Shown here: positions 49,401 to 62,500 of the stretch, piece after piece
Numbering within the stretch: the stretch's first letter is position 1
How the letters are laid out: each line of letters begins with the position of its first letter
From: Cinnamomum chago
Taxonomy: Eukaryota > Streptophyta > Magnoliopsida > Laurales > Lauraceae
Assembly: GCA_038049695.1 (NCBI GenBank)
Contig: CP142451.1
Location: forward strand, 8,368,001-8,432,000
Direction: 5' to 3'
Length of the DNA stretch: 64,000 bases
Made by a program: the position numbers and the translations under genes
Notes under the pieces: model-generated
Told to the model about the DNA's origin: nothing
Database searches by the model: none
Seen by the model: only the letters and a program-made list of their open reading frames with translations

Positions 49401-52400
49401 GTTTAAACAATTAAACTGTTCTAAAAGAAACCCTAATTAGCTAATTTTATCAGAATACAAAAACATTTTCTGAAAAGTTAAAAAAAAAAACCATTGATAG
49501 AAGGAAGAGAACACCTTGAAAGAACACTGCTTGCAGTAACCAACCAACGAGCATACTCCCGACGTGTACAAAGATCGCCAGGTTTGACATCGGCCTCAAT
49601 AACCTGAAACATGGCAGGATTAAAATGATGTCACATCTCATAGCTTAGACAATAAGGTTCATAATAAACTATAAGTTGATTATATTGGTGTAGGTCAACA
49701 TGGTTTAAAAGACCCAAACCAAAGCTTGAAAACTCAACAAATTTTGGGCAAATAAGGTGTCATTTGGAAAGTCTACTTTTTGGGTCTATATTTTTTTTGG
49801 GTAAAATTTTTGGGTCTATTTAAAACTGATTCAAACAGTGCTTTAGACTGTGTGAAAGTTTATGTAAATCTCTAATTGAATTAGCTTTAAGACTTTTTGC
49901 CTCATTTTCAAAGAGTAACGAAAAGGTAACTTTTCCAACAGACAACAATGTCTAAAGCAATCTTTTGGTTTTTGTTTCTTTACAAGTATGCTCATATAAC
50001 TTATACCATATGACAAGTATGCCCATGTAACTTTTACCATATAACAAGTTTTTTTTTTCCCTTTAATTGAATCAGACATACCAAACAGTCTAATTGTAAA
50101 TAGTCTAATCGAAAGAAACAAAAAAAAAACCCTCTATTTCAAACAGATCTAACCAAATTAGCTCTATTTCAAATAGATCAGAGTTTCCAAACACACCCTA
50201 ACAGAAACTTCATTTGGTCAACACTCATTTCTAGGATTCTAAGATTCGACTAACTTCACTCATTCGGATTTTCTTTTCATATTATAAACACCAAGATTAA
50301 TTTAAATGTCTTAACCAAGACTCTTCAAGTGAGCTCAGCTTGGTGAATTCCCAGTTGGTTTTCAATTTTCCAGACAATGATCCAAAGGCACTCAATTGGC
50401 AGCAAATAAACATCAAAGAGCTTACAATGAAGATGGTTTTCTTCTAAATCTAACCCGGGGCTGAAAATAGTTGATCGAACTCTTCTATAGTCTTCTTTGT
50501 GTCAGTTGTTGAGTTATTTATCTTGCATTTTAAATTATCCTTCTAGCCTTTTCTCTTTCTTTATTTGGATTTAATCACTTCTCGAGGACATCTAGCCCCT
50601 TTTCATTTTTTTCCTTTAATGAAATGATTATCATCAATAATTAATAAAACAAGCCTGCTAAACAGATAACAACCAACTTTTAGGGAAATACCATCAAACC
50701 CATTTACAGATTCTGAACTATGCTGAGTACAAAGGGAAAAAACAAAAAAGAACTGTTCATAGAAAATACTAAATTAAATATAATTAGAAAAGATAAAGTT
50801 TGAAGCACAGGAAACAAATAGCAAGATCATCATCATCAAAGCCTTATCCTGTCTATTTGGATATGGATAGAACAGAACTCTCCATTGAGGAACCACCAGA
50901 CAAATTGTCAACTCAAATAATAGGACCTCTGAAACTCCTTTTCTTGTTTTTTAATGCTAGTACCTTTAAAACCTGCAATGCCGAAAGAGCTTGTCCCTGA
51001 ACCTGGTCAACAACTGCAGGAACCAAAACTTTTCCAGGAGGTACCTGTAGAGCTGCAGAAAGTAGAGATGGAGCAGGTATACCAGCAAATGAAAAGGAAT
51101 TCTCAGGAAGTGTTGACTCGAACAACAGTCTGCTTCTATTGATTTCACTTTGAGCATTTATATCTGGTTCATTTCCATACAGATCCTCTGACATTGATGC
51201 AGACGTTGTTCCAGGAGCCCCAATTTCAACTAAATTACGCTCTTCTGAGAGTAAACTGATGCCTTCACTTGGGAACTGTAGTGTTGCGCTCACTTCGAAA
51301 GTTTGTTCACTTGACACAGAGGCCACATTCTTCACTAAATCTTTGGACTCAACCTGAGATTCCACATTTGCATTCGACTCTGAAGTTACCAAACCATCCA
51401 AAGTTGGAGGCTTGCTGAGAAGCTGACCATCGGGAGCGCAAACTAATTCTGAAGGAAGCTTGGAATTTTCAATTTCCACTGAAAAGGAAATTCCATCAGG
51501 GATATCAACAATAAGATTTGTTGAATCACTAGAAGATACAGTTAACTCAACAAGTTCAACGGTGCCCTGACTCTCTTCAAGTTCGATAACTGGGTCTTGC
51601 TTCTCAGAAGACATGAAGCTGTGAGAATCAGTGAAGGTAAAAGCATCAGAAGAGCCATTGACTACATCAGGTTCCACCAAATTGGTTGTGTTAGGATTAG
51701 AGCCAGTGACTACTGAAACAGCATCAACACCAGGGATGAATTGCAATTTTTCTTCACTGGAAGCTTCGGAAATGGTATCGATATCTTTATAGTCGGATTG
51801 AGCATTTTGTATTAATGAATTCCCAAAAGGGATATTATCATCAGGTCTGCTGTCAGACGTAGCTTCGGTGATTTCTATAGATGAATCAGAGTCCTGGTTT
51901 ATACCTTTCTTGAACTCTGAACCACGGTTGTTCTGCATCCTCCCATCATCTGTAGAAACTGTATTGTGCTCATTTCCAACCTGATTGTCAATATCATTCA
52001 GGTCATCAGAAGCTAACAATACTTCCTGCTGGGTTGTCAAAGGTTCCATCTGTTTTCTTAGTCCTGCATGCATACGAATTTTTAGAAACATGCACAAAAA
52101 TGCAAACCAAGAACATGAATAGGCCCATGGGTCATCAAGGATTGCATTTTTTTCGTTTTCTTTAAAGTCCTGCATACATTTAAATATTCAAAACATGCAC
52201 AAAATCTGCCATCCAAGGACCTGAATAGCCCCCTGGTAGTTCTTTAATGCACCTATTAATGGTTAAAAGATCACAAAGAACCACAACTGTTGGAGCAAAC
52301 ACTTCTAATCATGTGCAAGTCGAACCTATTCTACAAACATGCACAGGCAGTTTTACCCATGGTAGGAACCTAGAAAATGCAATCTTCTTAACATGTCTAA

Positions 52401-55400
52401 TCAATGGTTGCAAACACAAAGCAAAGACATGTACAAAACAAATGATTTTACTTAATCACTTAATATCATACATGCACAAGACATCTTTGGAACAAGTCAG
52501 TTGACTGCGAAAATTAATAACCAACGTACCACTGCTTCTTTTGCTTAGAGCTAACGATGCAAATGCAACTCCAGCAGCAAGAAAAATCCCTGCTAACCCT
52601 GCTCCAACCATACCTGAAAATAAACTACTACAATTGTGTCATTAGTCCCAACCAAAAATCCTTGAGGGTTGAACTCGAATAACATTCAGGTTGAGATGAA
52701 TAAATGTAAACCTCAATTGCTTTAACATTAGCCAAAGTAAGTACAAATCTTGGATTTGAAGTGTAAATAAATTTATAAACCTACAAATTTTACCTTGGAC
52801 AAAGGAACATATTTAGTAACTAGTAATTGTTGGACCTTTGTTTTAGTTTGTAATTATTGTCAAACCTAGGTTGTTGGCATAGTGTTTGAAGGCAGTATGG
52901 TGAAGGTTGCAGGCATTCAAAGTGAAACTGGGCAACTGCATATTCAAGTCATGTCAGTTAAGCATGTTGTTATGCTTATATCTTCTTATCTAACATCTGA
53001 ATCAAGAAGTGGTCAACATGACTTTTGTGCATCAGTGAGAGAGCTTGATTTTTGGTTCTGGAATCAGGTCGATCTGACTTCAGGTTTTAAAGTTATGGCC
53101 CAGACAGCGGGACAACTCTGCTTCACTCAGGTTGTTGTTTTTTTGTGACCAGTCAGCTTCAAAGTGATTTTACACTACTTTCCATTCAATCTGGGTTAAA
53201 TCTCAAAACATGAAAGTTGTAGCCCTCTGATAAATCTTTCATTTGGATCAAGAATCATGTTGTTTCGAGTTCAGAAAAGGAAGTTATGAATTTTCTACTG
53301 GAGACAAATTCTGCAGTTTTTCTGCACTGCGAGATTAATTCTTCTCGGTACTATGTTGTGGGTCCCATTATTTGTTGGAATGTAATCAAGATGGCCCATC
53401 AGATTCATCTGAATCAAATAGTAGGTCAGTCCAGTCCAAATGAGGAATTTCTTGTTGGTTCTTTTGTTTGGCAAGAAAGTCAACAAAATATTCTTCCTAT
53501 CTTTTTTAATTGTTAGCAACTTCTCTTATTGGCTAGAGATCCAACTTTTTAGGATCTAAGATATGTGCTTTTGAAACTGAATGTTAAGAAAAAGAAAAAA
53601 AACAAGGAAGACGAGTATTGAGTTGAAAAAAAAAAAAAAAACAGAGAAGACGTGCAATTGTGTGTTGAATGATTGGAGTTTTTCTGCAACAATGGGCGCT
53701 GGTTGCTTTCTTCATGGATTGACGTACGGTCTATAAGGAATCCAGAACAACAACTGCTAGTGAGGGGCAATTTCTGAAATAGTAGTGTGCTGGTTTTGAG
53801 AAAATTGCAGCTTGCTATTTTCAAAGAGAAGAACCTACAGTGAAGAACGGTTTCAGGTTGGTTATTCGTGGATTTGTTGCATCAGAATTTAAATAAATTC
53901 CTGTTTCTGCATTAGATCTGTCTTGCATCTCTACATAGTGCAGAATTATGAATAGTGGTGTGAAAGTTTCATTGTGGTTTCCTTGTTGGGTTCTACTGCA
54001 TCTGAGATTGTGTTGAATTGTTTGGATCAGACGAATATTGCAAGTGTTTGTTTTGGCTGATTGAAAATATTGTAAAGCATCTGCGTATGCTATATTTTTG
54101 TGTTGAAGTTCTATAAGGCATCTTCGTATGCCATTGAGATATTATTGTAAGACACCTGTGTGTGTTAGATTATTTAATATCTTGTAATCACTCAAGTTGG
54201 GGCTTGAGTGGGGGTTGGTGCTCCTGTTCGTTGTTGCGGGCGAAAATTATAAAGGGGTTGGTGCTCCTAGCAGTGGGTGTTGCTGCTAAATAGTAGAAGT
54301 GTGCGCTTTGCCCACCGTGGACGTAGCCTGTGGGTGAACCACGTAAAAATCCCTTGTGTTCTCTTGTGATTGTGTGATTGCCTGGTTGATTGCTTAAGAA
54401 AGTGCTCATCTAATTTGCAGAATTAAAATTGAGATAAATTCGCACCCCCCCCCCCCCCCCCCCCACAGTGACCAATTGAACCTAACATTAATTTCTCTTC
54501 ACAAATGAAATACAACTGAACCTCTTCGGTTCTTCTTCACACATCTATATATTAATGCCCTTTTCTTTCTACAAACAAATGTAGACAGGCACATTTTCCA
54601 TTTTTACACTCTTCATCAATGCAGCCCCTCTCTCTCCATAAATTTAATCGATAAAAACAAAAAATACAAAAGAGATATGATTCCTATATAGTATGAGGTG
54701 TATACTATATTCATACACATGTATATCTACAACAATAACAGTAAAAAAAAAAAAACAACATAAAAGAAAAGGAAACAATACTCCTCAAAAGAAGGAAAAA
54801 TGCCACTAAGGTGGAAACTAAATCCTATATGCATTTCATCCACATTTAATTCCTTGACCTTGTGAAAAGAATAAGCTAGTCTCCATAGTGCATCAGAACT
54901 TTTTCCATGCACTTAATTGCATTAATCAAATACCTCAACCATTAAAGGCCCTGAAAACAATTTAAAAAGATCTGAAGCACTTCTCTAATTGCCACCAGTG
55001 TGTCAATTTCATTTGATTTTGTCATTCATGCTGGACCCAAGAATGCCATGCAAGAATATTTACTTTATCGACATATAACACACCCCCAATCCTTGCTGAA
55101 CCAAAATTCTCCATTGCTGCCTCATCCACATTGGATCTCATAACTCTTCACAGAAGAATTGTGGCTTCTTAGTTCCTTTGGACATATGAAGAAGAAAAAT
55201 CCCTAAAACTCTTTGGTCCTCAACCCTTGTAACCATTCTCAATCTAGAATCCTTGAATACGTTGTGTATCAAATTTTGTTTATCCTTCCCCTCTTATAAA
55301 ATACTCCCGATCGACGTTGTGGGATAGTCTACCAAAAAGTATCTTTGAAAACCAGACAAGCCAGAAAGCACCTAGAACACATTCCAAACCTATCATGATA

Positions 55401-56508
55401 AGGAACAAGGAATAATCAAGTGCTCGAATGATTCATTCTGTCCCAACTAAGGGACATATCAAGGGCCTCCTGCGGGGAACAACAACCTACAAACCATGTT
55501 ATCCTTAGTTAAGACTTAAAATCGCTTCTGCAACTGCTAACAGCATAAGAGCAATATGCCAAACCAAATTCCGAAACAAGATAAAGGATAGACATAAATT
55601 CATTGAGAAAGACTTCACTCAGAACTCTCCTAAAACGGTCCACTTCCATATGCACTCATTATAATTCCTGCAAACAAAACTGTTGAAAAAAAAATCTAGT
55701 GTACTCTTGTGATACTAATTTTACATTCACTTCCATATCCTTCTCCCCTGCAACTAAAAGGACACATCCTAGAGGGCCGGAACTGTTGCTCTTTCACCTG
55801 ACGCAATTTTAGACCTTTCAAAAACTCCACACTCTAATTCATAGCCATAAAAATAGCATTCAAAATCCCAACACCCACAAATCAAACAACAGAGAAAAAA
55901 AAAAGACCAGGTATCTTCCAGCATCTCTAAGACTTCAAAAAAGCAATCTTGCATTAGAAACACTTCAATTATCTCAAATACCTTGCGAAGCTACCAAATA
56001 ACAGTAACGAAGAAAGAACACAATGAAGATTCAGCAGATAAAGAGAGCATCTGGACGAACCCAAAATCACAAGTGATTTGAATAACTCGGCATATGAATA
56101 CACGAAGATATTCCGACAATCTATCGAGCGAAAAAAAAAAACCAGTACCCCCACTCTGTAATTCCCAAAAAAAAACATACAAAGAAATCATCAAAAGAAG
56201 AGAACCCCCGTACCTTGAAAACCTCGATTCCGCTCAGAATCTCCAGAATCCTTGTCGAGCCATCCAGAGAAGGAATCGGCCTCGGATCCCGAACTCATCC
56301 ATGAATTCCCGGAGCGAGTTCGATCGCCTGCGCTCTCGCCTCCGTCTCTCGCCGTGGCACTTCCGGCGGAGGCGGAGACTGACCATATTCGACGGGCGGA
56401 TGGGCGGAAGTTCATCCGGAGGTGGATGAGTGAAGCGGATTTCTTGCATCGAAACCCTAATCGAAGCTGGAAAGAGCTCGGAGACGAAGCTGCTCGAAGA
56501 GTATCCAT
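46470..56508 (-). CDS. Plastid SLH-domain, coiled-coil membrane protein
   Basis: Ten coding exons in transcript order: 56508-56214, 52613-52530, 52063-50964, 49603-49515, 49355-49252, 49105-49012, 48674-48602, 48502-48388, 48297-47766, 46965-46470 (2,982 nt, 993 residues), with GT-AG introns and consistent phases. Residues 1-50 are rich in Ser and Arg, like a chloroplast transit peptide. Residues about 100-122 form a hydrophobic helix (GAGLAGIFLAAGVAFASLAL). Residues 128-480 are an acidic, Ser-rich low-complexity segment in one large exon. Residues about 494-660 hold SLH-like repeats (FDDVSPEDPDFPSIQGLAEA; FIDVDKINPDAWPAI; FQPDKPVTKAQAAIAL). Residues about 670-990 are coiled coil, with AWAEDEARRVREHAKALEEA near 830. 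It resembles Arabidopsis At5g23890/At5g52410, whose molecular role is not settled. SLH repeats suggest envelope or polysaccharide anchoring by analogy only. Confidence 0.88.
52614..56213 (-). other. SLH-gene intron 1, 3.6 kb
   Basis: It runs from donor TTCAAG|GTACGG (56214/56213) to acceptor TTTTCAG|GTATGG (52613). It contains a probable solo LTR (52828-54487) and otherwise AT-rich DNA with no coding segment recognised. Confidence 0.75.
52828..54487 (+). mobile_element. Probable solo LTR of a Copia-type retrotransposon
   Basis: It starts TGTTGGACCTTTG and ends AACCTAACA, giving TG...CA ends with a short inverted repeat. The 3' part carries the usual Copia LTR end features: CCGTGGACGTAGCCTGTGGG, GTGAACCACGTAAAAATCCC, CTTGTGTTCTCTTGTG and a poly-C run (54447-54463). 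Flanking bases GTAAT and TTAAT are a 4-of-5 target duplication. No primer-binding site or gag-pol follows, so this is a solo LTR rather than a full element. The left end is less certain than the right. Confidence 0.6.
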
Positions 56509-56600
56509 TTCCGCCGAATGAGAGAGAGAGATAGAAAGAGAGAAGAAAAAGGGGATTGCGTTTTTTCGTTGGATGTTTGGTGTGGAAAGTGGAATCCGGT
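56509..56600 (-). promoter_or_regulatory. SLH-gene 5' leader, CT-rich
   Basis: On the minus strand, directly before the ATG at 56508, is CTTTCTATCTCTCTCTCTCA, a pyrimidine-rich leader common in plant nuclear genes for plastid proteins. No TATA box was fixed. Confidence 0.4.
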
Positions 56601-56901
56601 TCTCGGGCATGTGATTTTCCGCATTGGCAAACGTCAATTACTAGAAAACCGCCGACTTTGTGAAAAATGACGACCATGTCCTCCAAATTCCAAGGTACGT
56701 TTGGGAAGTAAATTTATATGAGGGTAAGTAAAAAAAACTCTTCACTCCCTCATGGAATTTTATTTTCCAAGGAATGAAGAAAAAAAAAAGAGCTTATTTT
56801 TATGCTTTTTTGGGGAAAAAAGGGCTCAACACCAAACATGAATTTTGTTGTAGCATGTAAAATAATTTCTACAATCTTCACTTTTTTAGGGGAAAATCGA
56901 G

Positions 56902-57240
56902 CCCATGTTTGGCATCTCTATTTCATGCTTCTATTTCTCTAAATGTCTAAATCGGACAGTGATTTGAACAATTAAAGCGTTTGGCACAAGATTTTAGGCT
57001 CTGTCTGCTTTAGACATTTAGAGGTAAATCCTCTAAAATTCAAATGCTTCAAAAGTGGGCAGATAAGAAATAGAGCTTTTGGGTCTTAAAATATAGAGGC
57101 AAGGTATTTAAAATAGATTCATGCATTACCAAATGCTTTTTTTTTTTTTTATCCCAGCCTCTTTTTTTTATGGCTATTTTTTTAATGGCTCTATTTTAGA
57201 TTGATCTATAAATAAAAGAGTAGAAATGCCAAACAAACCC
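56902..57240. mobile_element. Possible MITE upstream of the SLH gene
   Basis: The left end CCCATGTTTGGCATCTCTAT and the inverse of the right end, GGGTTTGTTTGGCATTTCTA, form an imperfect inverted repeat about 340 bases apart. The interior repeats TCTATTTTAGATTG-like words. Target duplications were not resolved. Confidence 0.5.
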
Positions 57241-57446
57241 AATTAGGCTCTTTATATCTATTTAATAAAACCAATTAATTAGTGAAGTGAAATAAAGAGT
57301 CATATCAAGAGAGAATAAAAGAAGAAGTGCTCAAATAAAAAAGTGAAAAATGAAAGAAATGCCAAGTAGCATGAGAGAGTAGTTTATTTATTTTTGTTAT
57401 TATATTGGTATAAGAAGAGGGATTTTTATCATGCAGTGGCATCAGA

Positions 57447-57892
57447 GGTAGGGGGTGCAGAAAAAATCCGTCTATCCGTAAAATCGATTCGAAGGTAAAC
57501 AAATTAGTGACGGATTGAAAATTTTGTAATCCGTTGGCAACGGATCGTTGACAAATTTCACCCTCAATCCAATCCGATCTGTTAACATTAAATATAAATA
57601 TAAAAAAATTTAAGGGGTATAAATATAGGTTAAGATGTCTAAATATAAAATAAGAAAAAAAATATAAGGGGTCAAATATGAAGTTTTTTACAACATGTTT
57701 AATATCTTTCTTTTAACATTAGATTAAACAGATTAATCTAATCCAATCAGGTCCTCCACGGATCGAATCGGATCGGTTTTTAACAGCCACGAATTGATGA
57801 CAAATTCCAAATCCATCAATCCGTAGGTAGCAGATTAGTGACGGATTTGACTCAATTCGCACCAATCCGATCGGTGTAAACTCCTAATTTCA
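57447..57892. mobile_element. Possible hAT-type MITE (TAGGGGGTG ends)
   Basis: The left end TAGGGGGTGCAGAAAAAATC pairs loosely with the inverse of the right end, TTAGGAGTTTACACCGATCG. The interior carries GTGACGGATT, CAACGGATC and AATCCGATC words on both sides. The flanks match at only about five of eight bases, so boundaries are provisional. Confidence 0.4.
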
Positions 57893-58054
57893 AAGGTTAT
57901 CTTTTTTTTACTTTCTTGGTAAAAAAGAAAGATGTGTTTTTTTGAAATTTAGTAAACAAGGAAGTAAACAAAAAAGAGTTCATTTACTTTGAGTTGTATA
58001 GATTTTTTTAGGGAGGCATTACAAATGTTCATGTCATTGAAATGATAGAAAACT

Positions 58055-58275
58055 TAACCCCAAGGGGTTGACCGAGTGGTCAGGACCATAGTTCCTCTCT
58101 CTTCCGGAACTAGAGATATTGATAACGACCCCCCCCCCACTTTATGAATCGAAGGTTGAGTCTACTAGTGCTACCACCTTGGGGCCATAGGAGTGTTTAC
58201 CAGGCTTCCCTCTGGACCCAGAGGGATTAGTTCAGCCGAAAGGGTTGGAAACCTCCGAGTGTGGAAAAAAAAAAA
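58055..58275 (+). mobile_element. tRNA-derived SINE, second (divergent) copy
   Basis: It starts TAACCCCAAGGGG as in the 611 copy. It has an A-box-like TGACCGAGTGGT, an altered B-box region with an inserted C run (about 58130-58138), and the same 3' body (GGGATTAGTTCAGCCGAAAG, GGTTGGAAACCTCC), then poly-A. The flanks, AAATGATAGAAAAC on the left and AAATGATGGACCAAAC on the right, form an imperfect target duplication. Confidence 0.75.
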
Positions 58276-59586
58276 ATGATGGACCAAACCGATGGAAGGC
58301 CCGTGCAGATAGTAGTCCCGTTACAAATACAACCCTTCACATGGTGTCAAGAAGTACTGGTAGCAGAGAAGAAAAGCAATCACACACATCAATCTAGAGT
58401 CTAGACTAAGAAAAGCATAAGATTGGCTGGGCATGATGCCCTGATCATAAGGTGGTGGGAGACTTCATATATACCATCTGAATGTGACACATCACATCAA
58501 TGGTTGCGATTGTTGAAACACATGATTCAGCTCAAGGAATTGAATAGTAGCACTAAGTATCAATTGCACGTAAGCACGTTTGATAAGGCCCCAAAAGGGC
58601 CCCACAAAGATACCACAAGTTCAATGATCCACCGTCCTCATTAGGCACTCAACATGTAGGAAAACCTACATAACGGTTTAATGAAATAAGGCCCCTCAAA
58701 CCACTCATCTTATATTAATATTACCAATCCAAAGAACCTACATGCACAAACAAGATGACAATGTTCAACCATGGCCGACCTCAAAAGGTCCTGAAGTCCA
58801 ACGATCCGGACTTGGATAGTGGAAAACCACAGTGGATTATAGATGCAGCTGGACATCGAATACTTCTTGGCCTTTTTTTTTTTTTTTTTTATAACAATGG
58901 ATGAGTGCTTTATCTTTAAATACGCGTTAAAATAATGGGATCACAGAGCAATTATGTTCATAGGAATTTTTGGAAATACCATACCATCATCATCACAATG
59001 TGAATAACCATGGCAAAGTCGTGCTTAAAGAAATTTAAAATGCTTAAAAAACCAGCATCTAGAATGAAGCAAATGGGGCTCAAACATGGAGAATATAGGA
59101 TATCTTTGGATAGGACTCTCACTCTCACCATATTGAAAATAATGAAAATGGGTCAAACACCAAACTTCATCCACCACACAAATCACAATGCAAAACAGTC
59201 TGAAAGCATTTCATCTTCTTTTTTTTTTTTTTTTTTGGTTATCTGTCAAGACATCAAAACTCTGTGTGTGTAAATAGCAACAACTGGTCCTTCACCATAC
59301 TATATCCCCACCAAATCAGGCACCTTACATTTCACAAAGTTACCAGAAACTCTACGCTGAGAGCAACTATGTGCAGCATGACATTTAAAGCTTCATCCCT
59401 CTGATGGGAAAGTCCAAAGGGCAAGCTTGTGGGGGGTGGCTAACTGGTTTTGTCTTGCAGTCCCAACTCGATGAGCACCTACAACTGTATTTCCCCTCCC
59501 ACTTTCCAATTAATGTTGTCGAAATTCAATCTCCAGCTCCAGAAGATCCTCCGTCTGTATGGGAAACCCATAATTTTCCAGTTGGT
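58276..59586. other. Intergenic DNA and CPSF100 3' untranslated region
   Basis: The CPSF100 3' untranslated region begins at 59586 and reads leftward; its end is not defined. The rest has a poly-T run near 58871-58890 and another near 59219-59236. Small open frames have no recognised homologue. Confidence 0.4.
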
Positions 59587-62500
59587 CTACAACAAGTAAA
59601 ACTGTGAATAAAGATACTCGCGGATCTTGTAATATTCCTCAGTTAGAGGACCCTCAATAACCACTTGCTGAGTCCCAGTACCACCACCCTAAAGAGTTGT
59701 TCAAAGGAAAAACAAAATGAGAATAGAGGCTTGAATCGCAATGAATAAGTGAAATGTTTAGATACATCACCTTCTGGCTTGCATCTCCAACCTTGCGCAC
59801 GGTCACAAACTCACCACAGCGCAAAGCACCACCAGCAAATTCCACCTGAAGGGAAAGAAATCAATAATAACAGAATCATAACAAAAATAATGCTAATACC
59901 ACCACTATTGATACTCTCATATCCTAGTACCTCCCAATTATTCGGTAACTTCTTTCAAATACAAGTTTCACATAGGAGTTAGGACACGTTTGTTTGACCA
60001 CATTGGATTCCTAGCAATTGATAGCTTAGTGGCTTCTACAAAAGGAGTATTAAAGATATGAGGAGTGAAGGATATGAACATAGAGATGTAGATGGGACCA
60101 TTACTTTCCTAGGATATCTATCAGGGTGGCTGGGAAACCATTTCCGACTAAGGGGACACCATTTGATGCCCCTCATGGATTTCACATATTCTCCTTTTTT
60201 AAGTTTGGTCCCTTTGACAGGAAGGCATTTGCTTAGAAATTCCTAGGAACTCAATACTGATCAAACTTACAAGCCCTAATATAAAGTTATTAGATAATCG
60301 CAGACTCCAAAGAAGAGTTTATGCAGCAATTAAGAAATTCTGGTTAGAAAATTATATTTTCATATGCAATGTGATTTGAACCCTACAACCTTGTGATTGT
60401 GACAATGAGCTGTTATTCGTGGATTATTTAAAATTTGATAGTTCGCTAGTTCATTTAACAAAATATAAAGTATAAACCTATCATACTTGTTAAGAGGCAA
60501 AGCATAACTCACAAACTAGGCATTTGATGGTAAACTCAAAATTCACTTGAGTTAACTTGGCCAGGTCATGTAACTGGTGACTGTTCTGGTTGAAGCAAGC
60601 TCGCATGAGTTATGGATAAAAGCTTGTGATTATAAATAAAATTTTCTGCAGAAATTAAGAAATTATTTTAGGAAAAAAAAATTCCGCAGGCAAGGCGACT
60701 CAAACCATACTGCCTCTCCATCTCTGCATGTGGATTTGGATGGACTACGGTAATCTTGACCTTGCTGCAAGCATGGCTATCATAAACCTTTTTTTTTTCC
60801 AAGAGAGGGATGAAGACTTTCTCTGAAAAATTTTCATATTTTTCTCACTAATCCAAAATTAATGCGTGTTTTTATATAAATGCAGTATATATTTTGGTTC
60901 AACTATTATACATGCATAAGTTTACCCAAAAAATGGCTCTCTGAATTCACCACCTTTGGCCCAGAACTCCTCTCTCCACTCCCCTCAAACTTAGTTGGAA
61001 TGACTCTTTCAAGAAAAAAACACCCCACATCAGAACCCAGATTTCGGAAAATAGAAGACTATACACCAGACAGCAGAACTGGGCTTGTACGAATATGGCT
61101 TTCAGGATTACATTAATTACTGACCGTGCAACAGGCACTTAGGCAGAGCCAGAACCATTACATAACAACAAGCATAACAGTCCAAACCACTATGTCAGTC
61201 CATTCCTTCACCTTTATTTCTGAAAATTCTTCAAAATTAAGAAGAAAATAAAACCATCTTTCTTTACAATTTTCTTTTCAAAAAAGGATTATTCATGCTC
61301 TGCATGAAGAAGATAAATTTTGAATGGTTGATGACACCAAGTCCGATGTGCCACCAAAATAATATGTCGTGCGTGTGCGTGCGGAAGAGCAAAACCCGTG
61401 ATCGATCAACTATGCCACACAAGAGAGAGAAAAGGATTTTGCATGGTTCGGCAAAACCACCTAAGTCCACGGCAAGAGAGCACTGATTCACATCTTGACT
61501 CTCTTCAAACCCAGGGTTACAGATTACATCATATATATAATCTCCGCTTTCTTGGCCCCCAAAAAACCCCGGTACAAAGACCAAAATACCCATGACCCTG
61601 AACCCATCCACTGGCTAACCCAATGGACCACTCCGGTAAACTGGAATACAAGACATAAACCCAACATAATCAATGACAACCCTCATGCCTAAGTGGTTAA
61701 CATGTAATAGTCACAAAGACAAGGTTATGCATCCAACCCAGGATTTTGCTCCCACATCAAGCAAAATGGTATTCAACTCAACCGTTAAACTAAGTGAATA
61801 CGGTAAGAACACAAGAACTAAAATGCGCTACCACTCCGAACAGCTGGAACAACCACCCAAAAAACGGATCTGAGCAAAGAAAGAACGATAGTACCTGTAT
61901 CCCTTTGCTTGCGAGGAACTGCTTGAAGTCCGCCAACTTTAAGTCGCCAACAAGGACAGATTTGTGAGGAGAAGCAGGGCCTGAGAGAGGCTGCAAAGAA
62001 AGCATTCCATCTGTCTTCCCTACTTCCGCATCAATCCAGGCTATTTCATAGTCACCAAGCTGTAAGAAAATCATCATATTCAGTACAAAGAAATCTTCTT
62101 CTTTTCCCCTTTTAGTTTTAAAATGGTAATTTGGCACTGCCGATTTGCCAATTGATTATTTGTTACTAGTAGTGTGCCAGCTGTCATTGAATGAAACTAG
62201 TTTTTAGTCTCTATTTCCTTTTTATTTACTAATTAATAATCAGAGCTACAACTAATTCTCTATTTCCCTCTTATTTACTAATTAAAAAAAATCAGAGCTA
62301 GTTATGCCTAACAATAATTGATACTAAGACAACATTTGACGATATCAACTACCATTAAAACGGTGATCATATAGAAATAAGTAACCAAATACATTATTAG
62401 TTTTCTCTATTTCCAGATGTTATGGGTTTTTCTAATTATATGCCTGAATGCTAAGGTTTTTCACAATAATTCACTCTAACCCTTTGAGAAAACATTGGAG

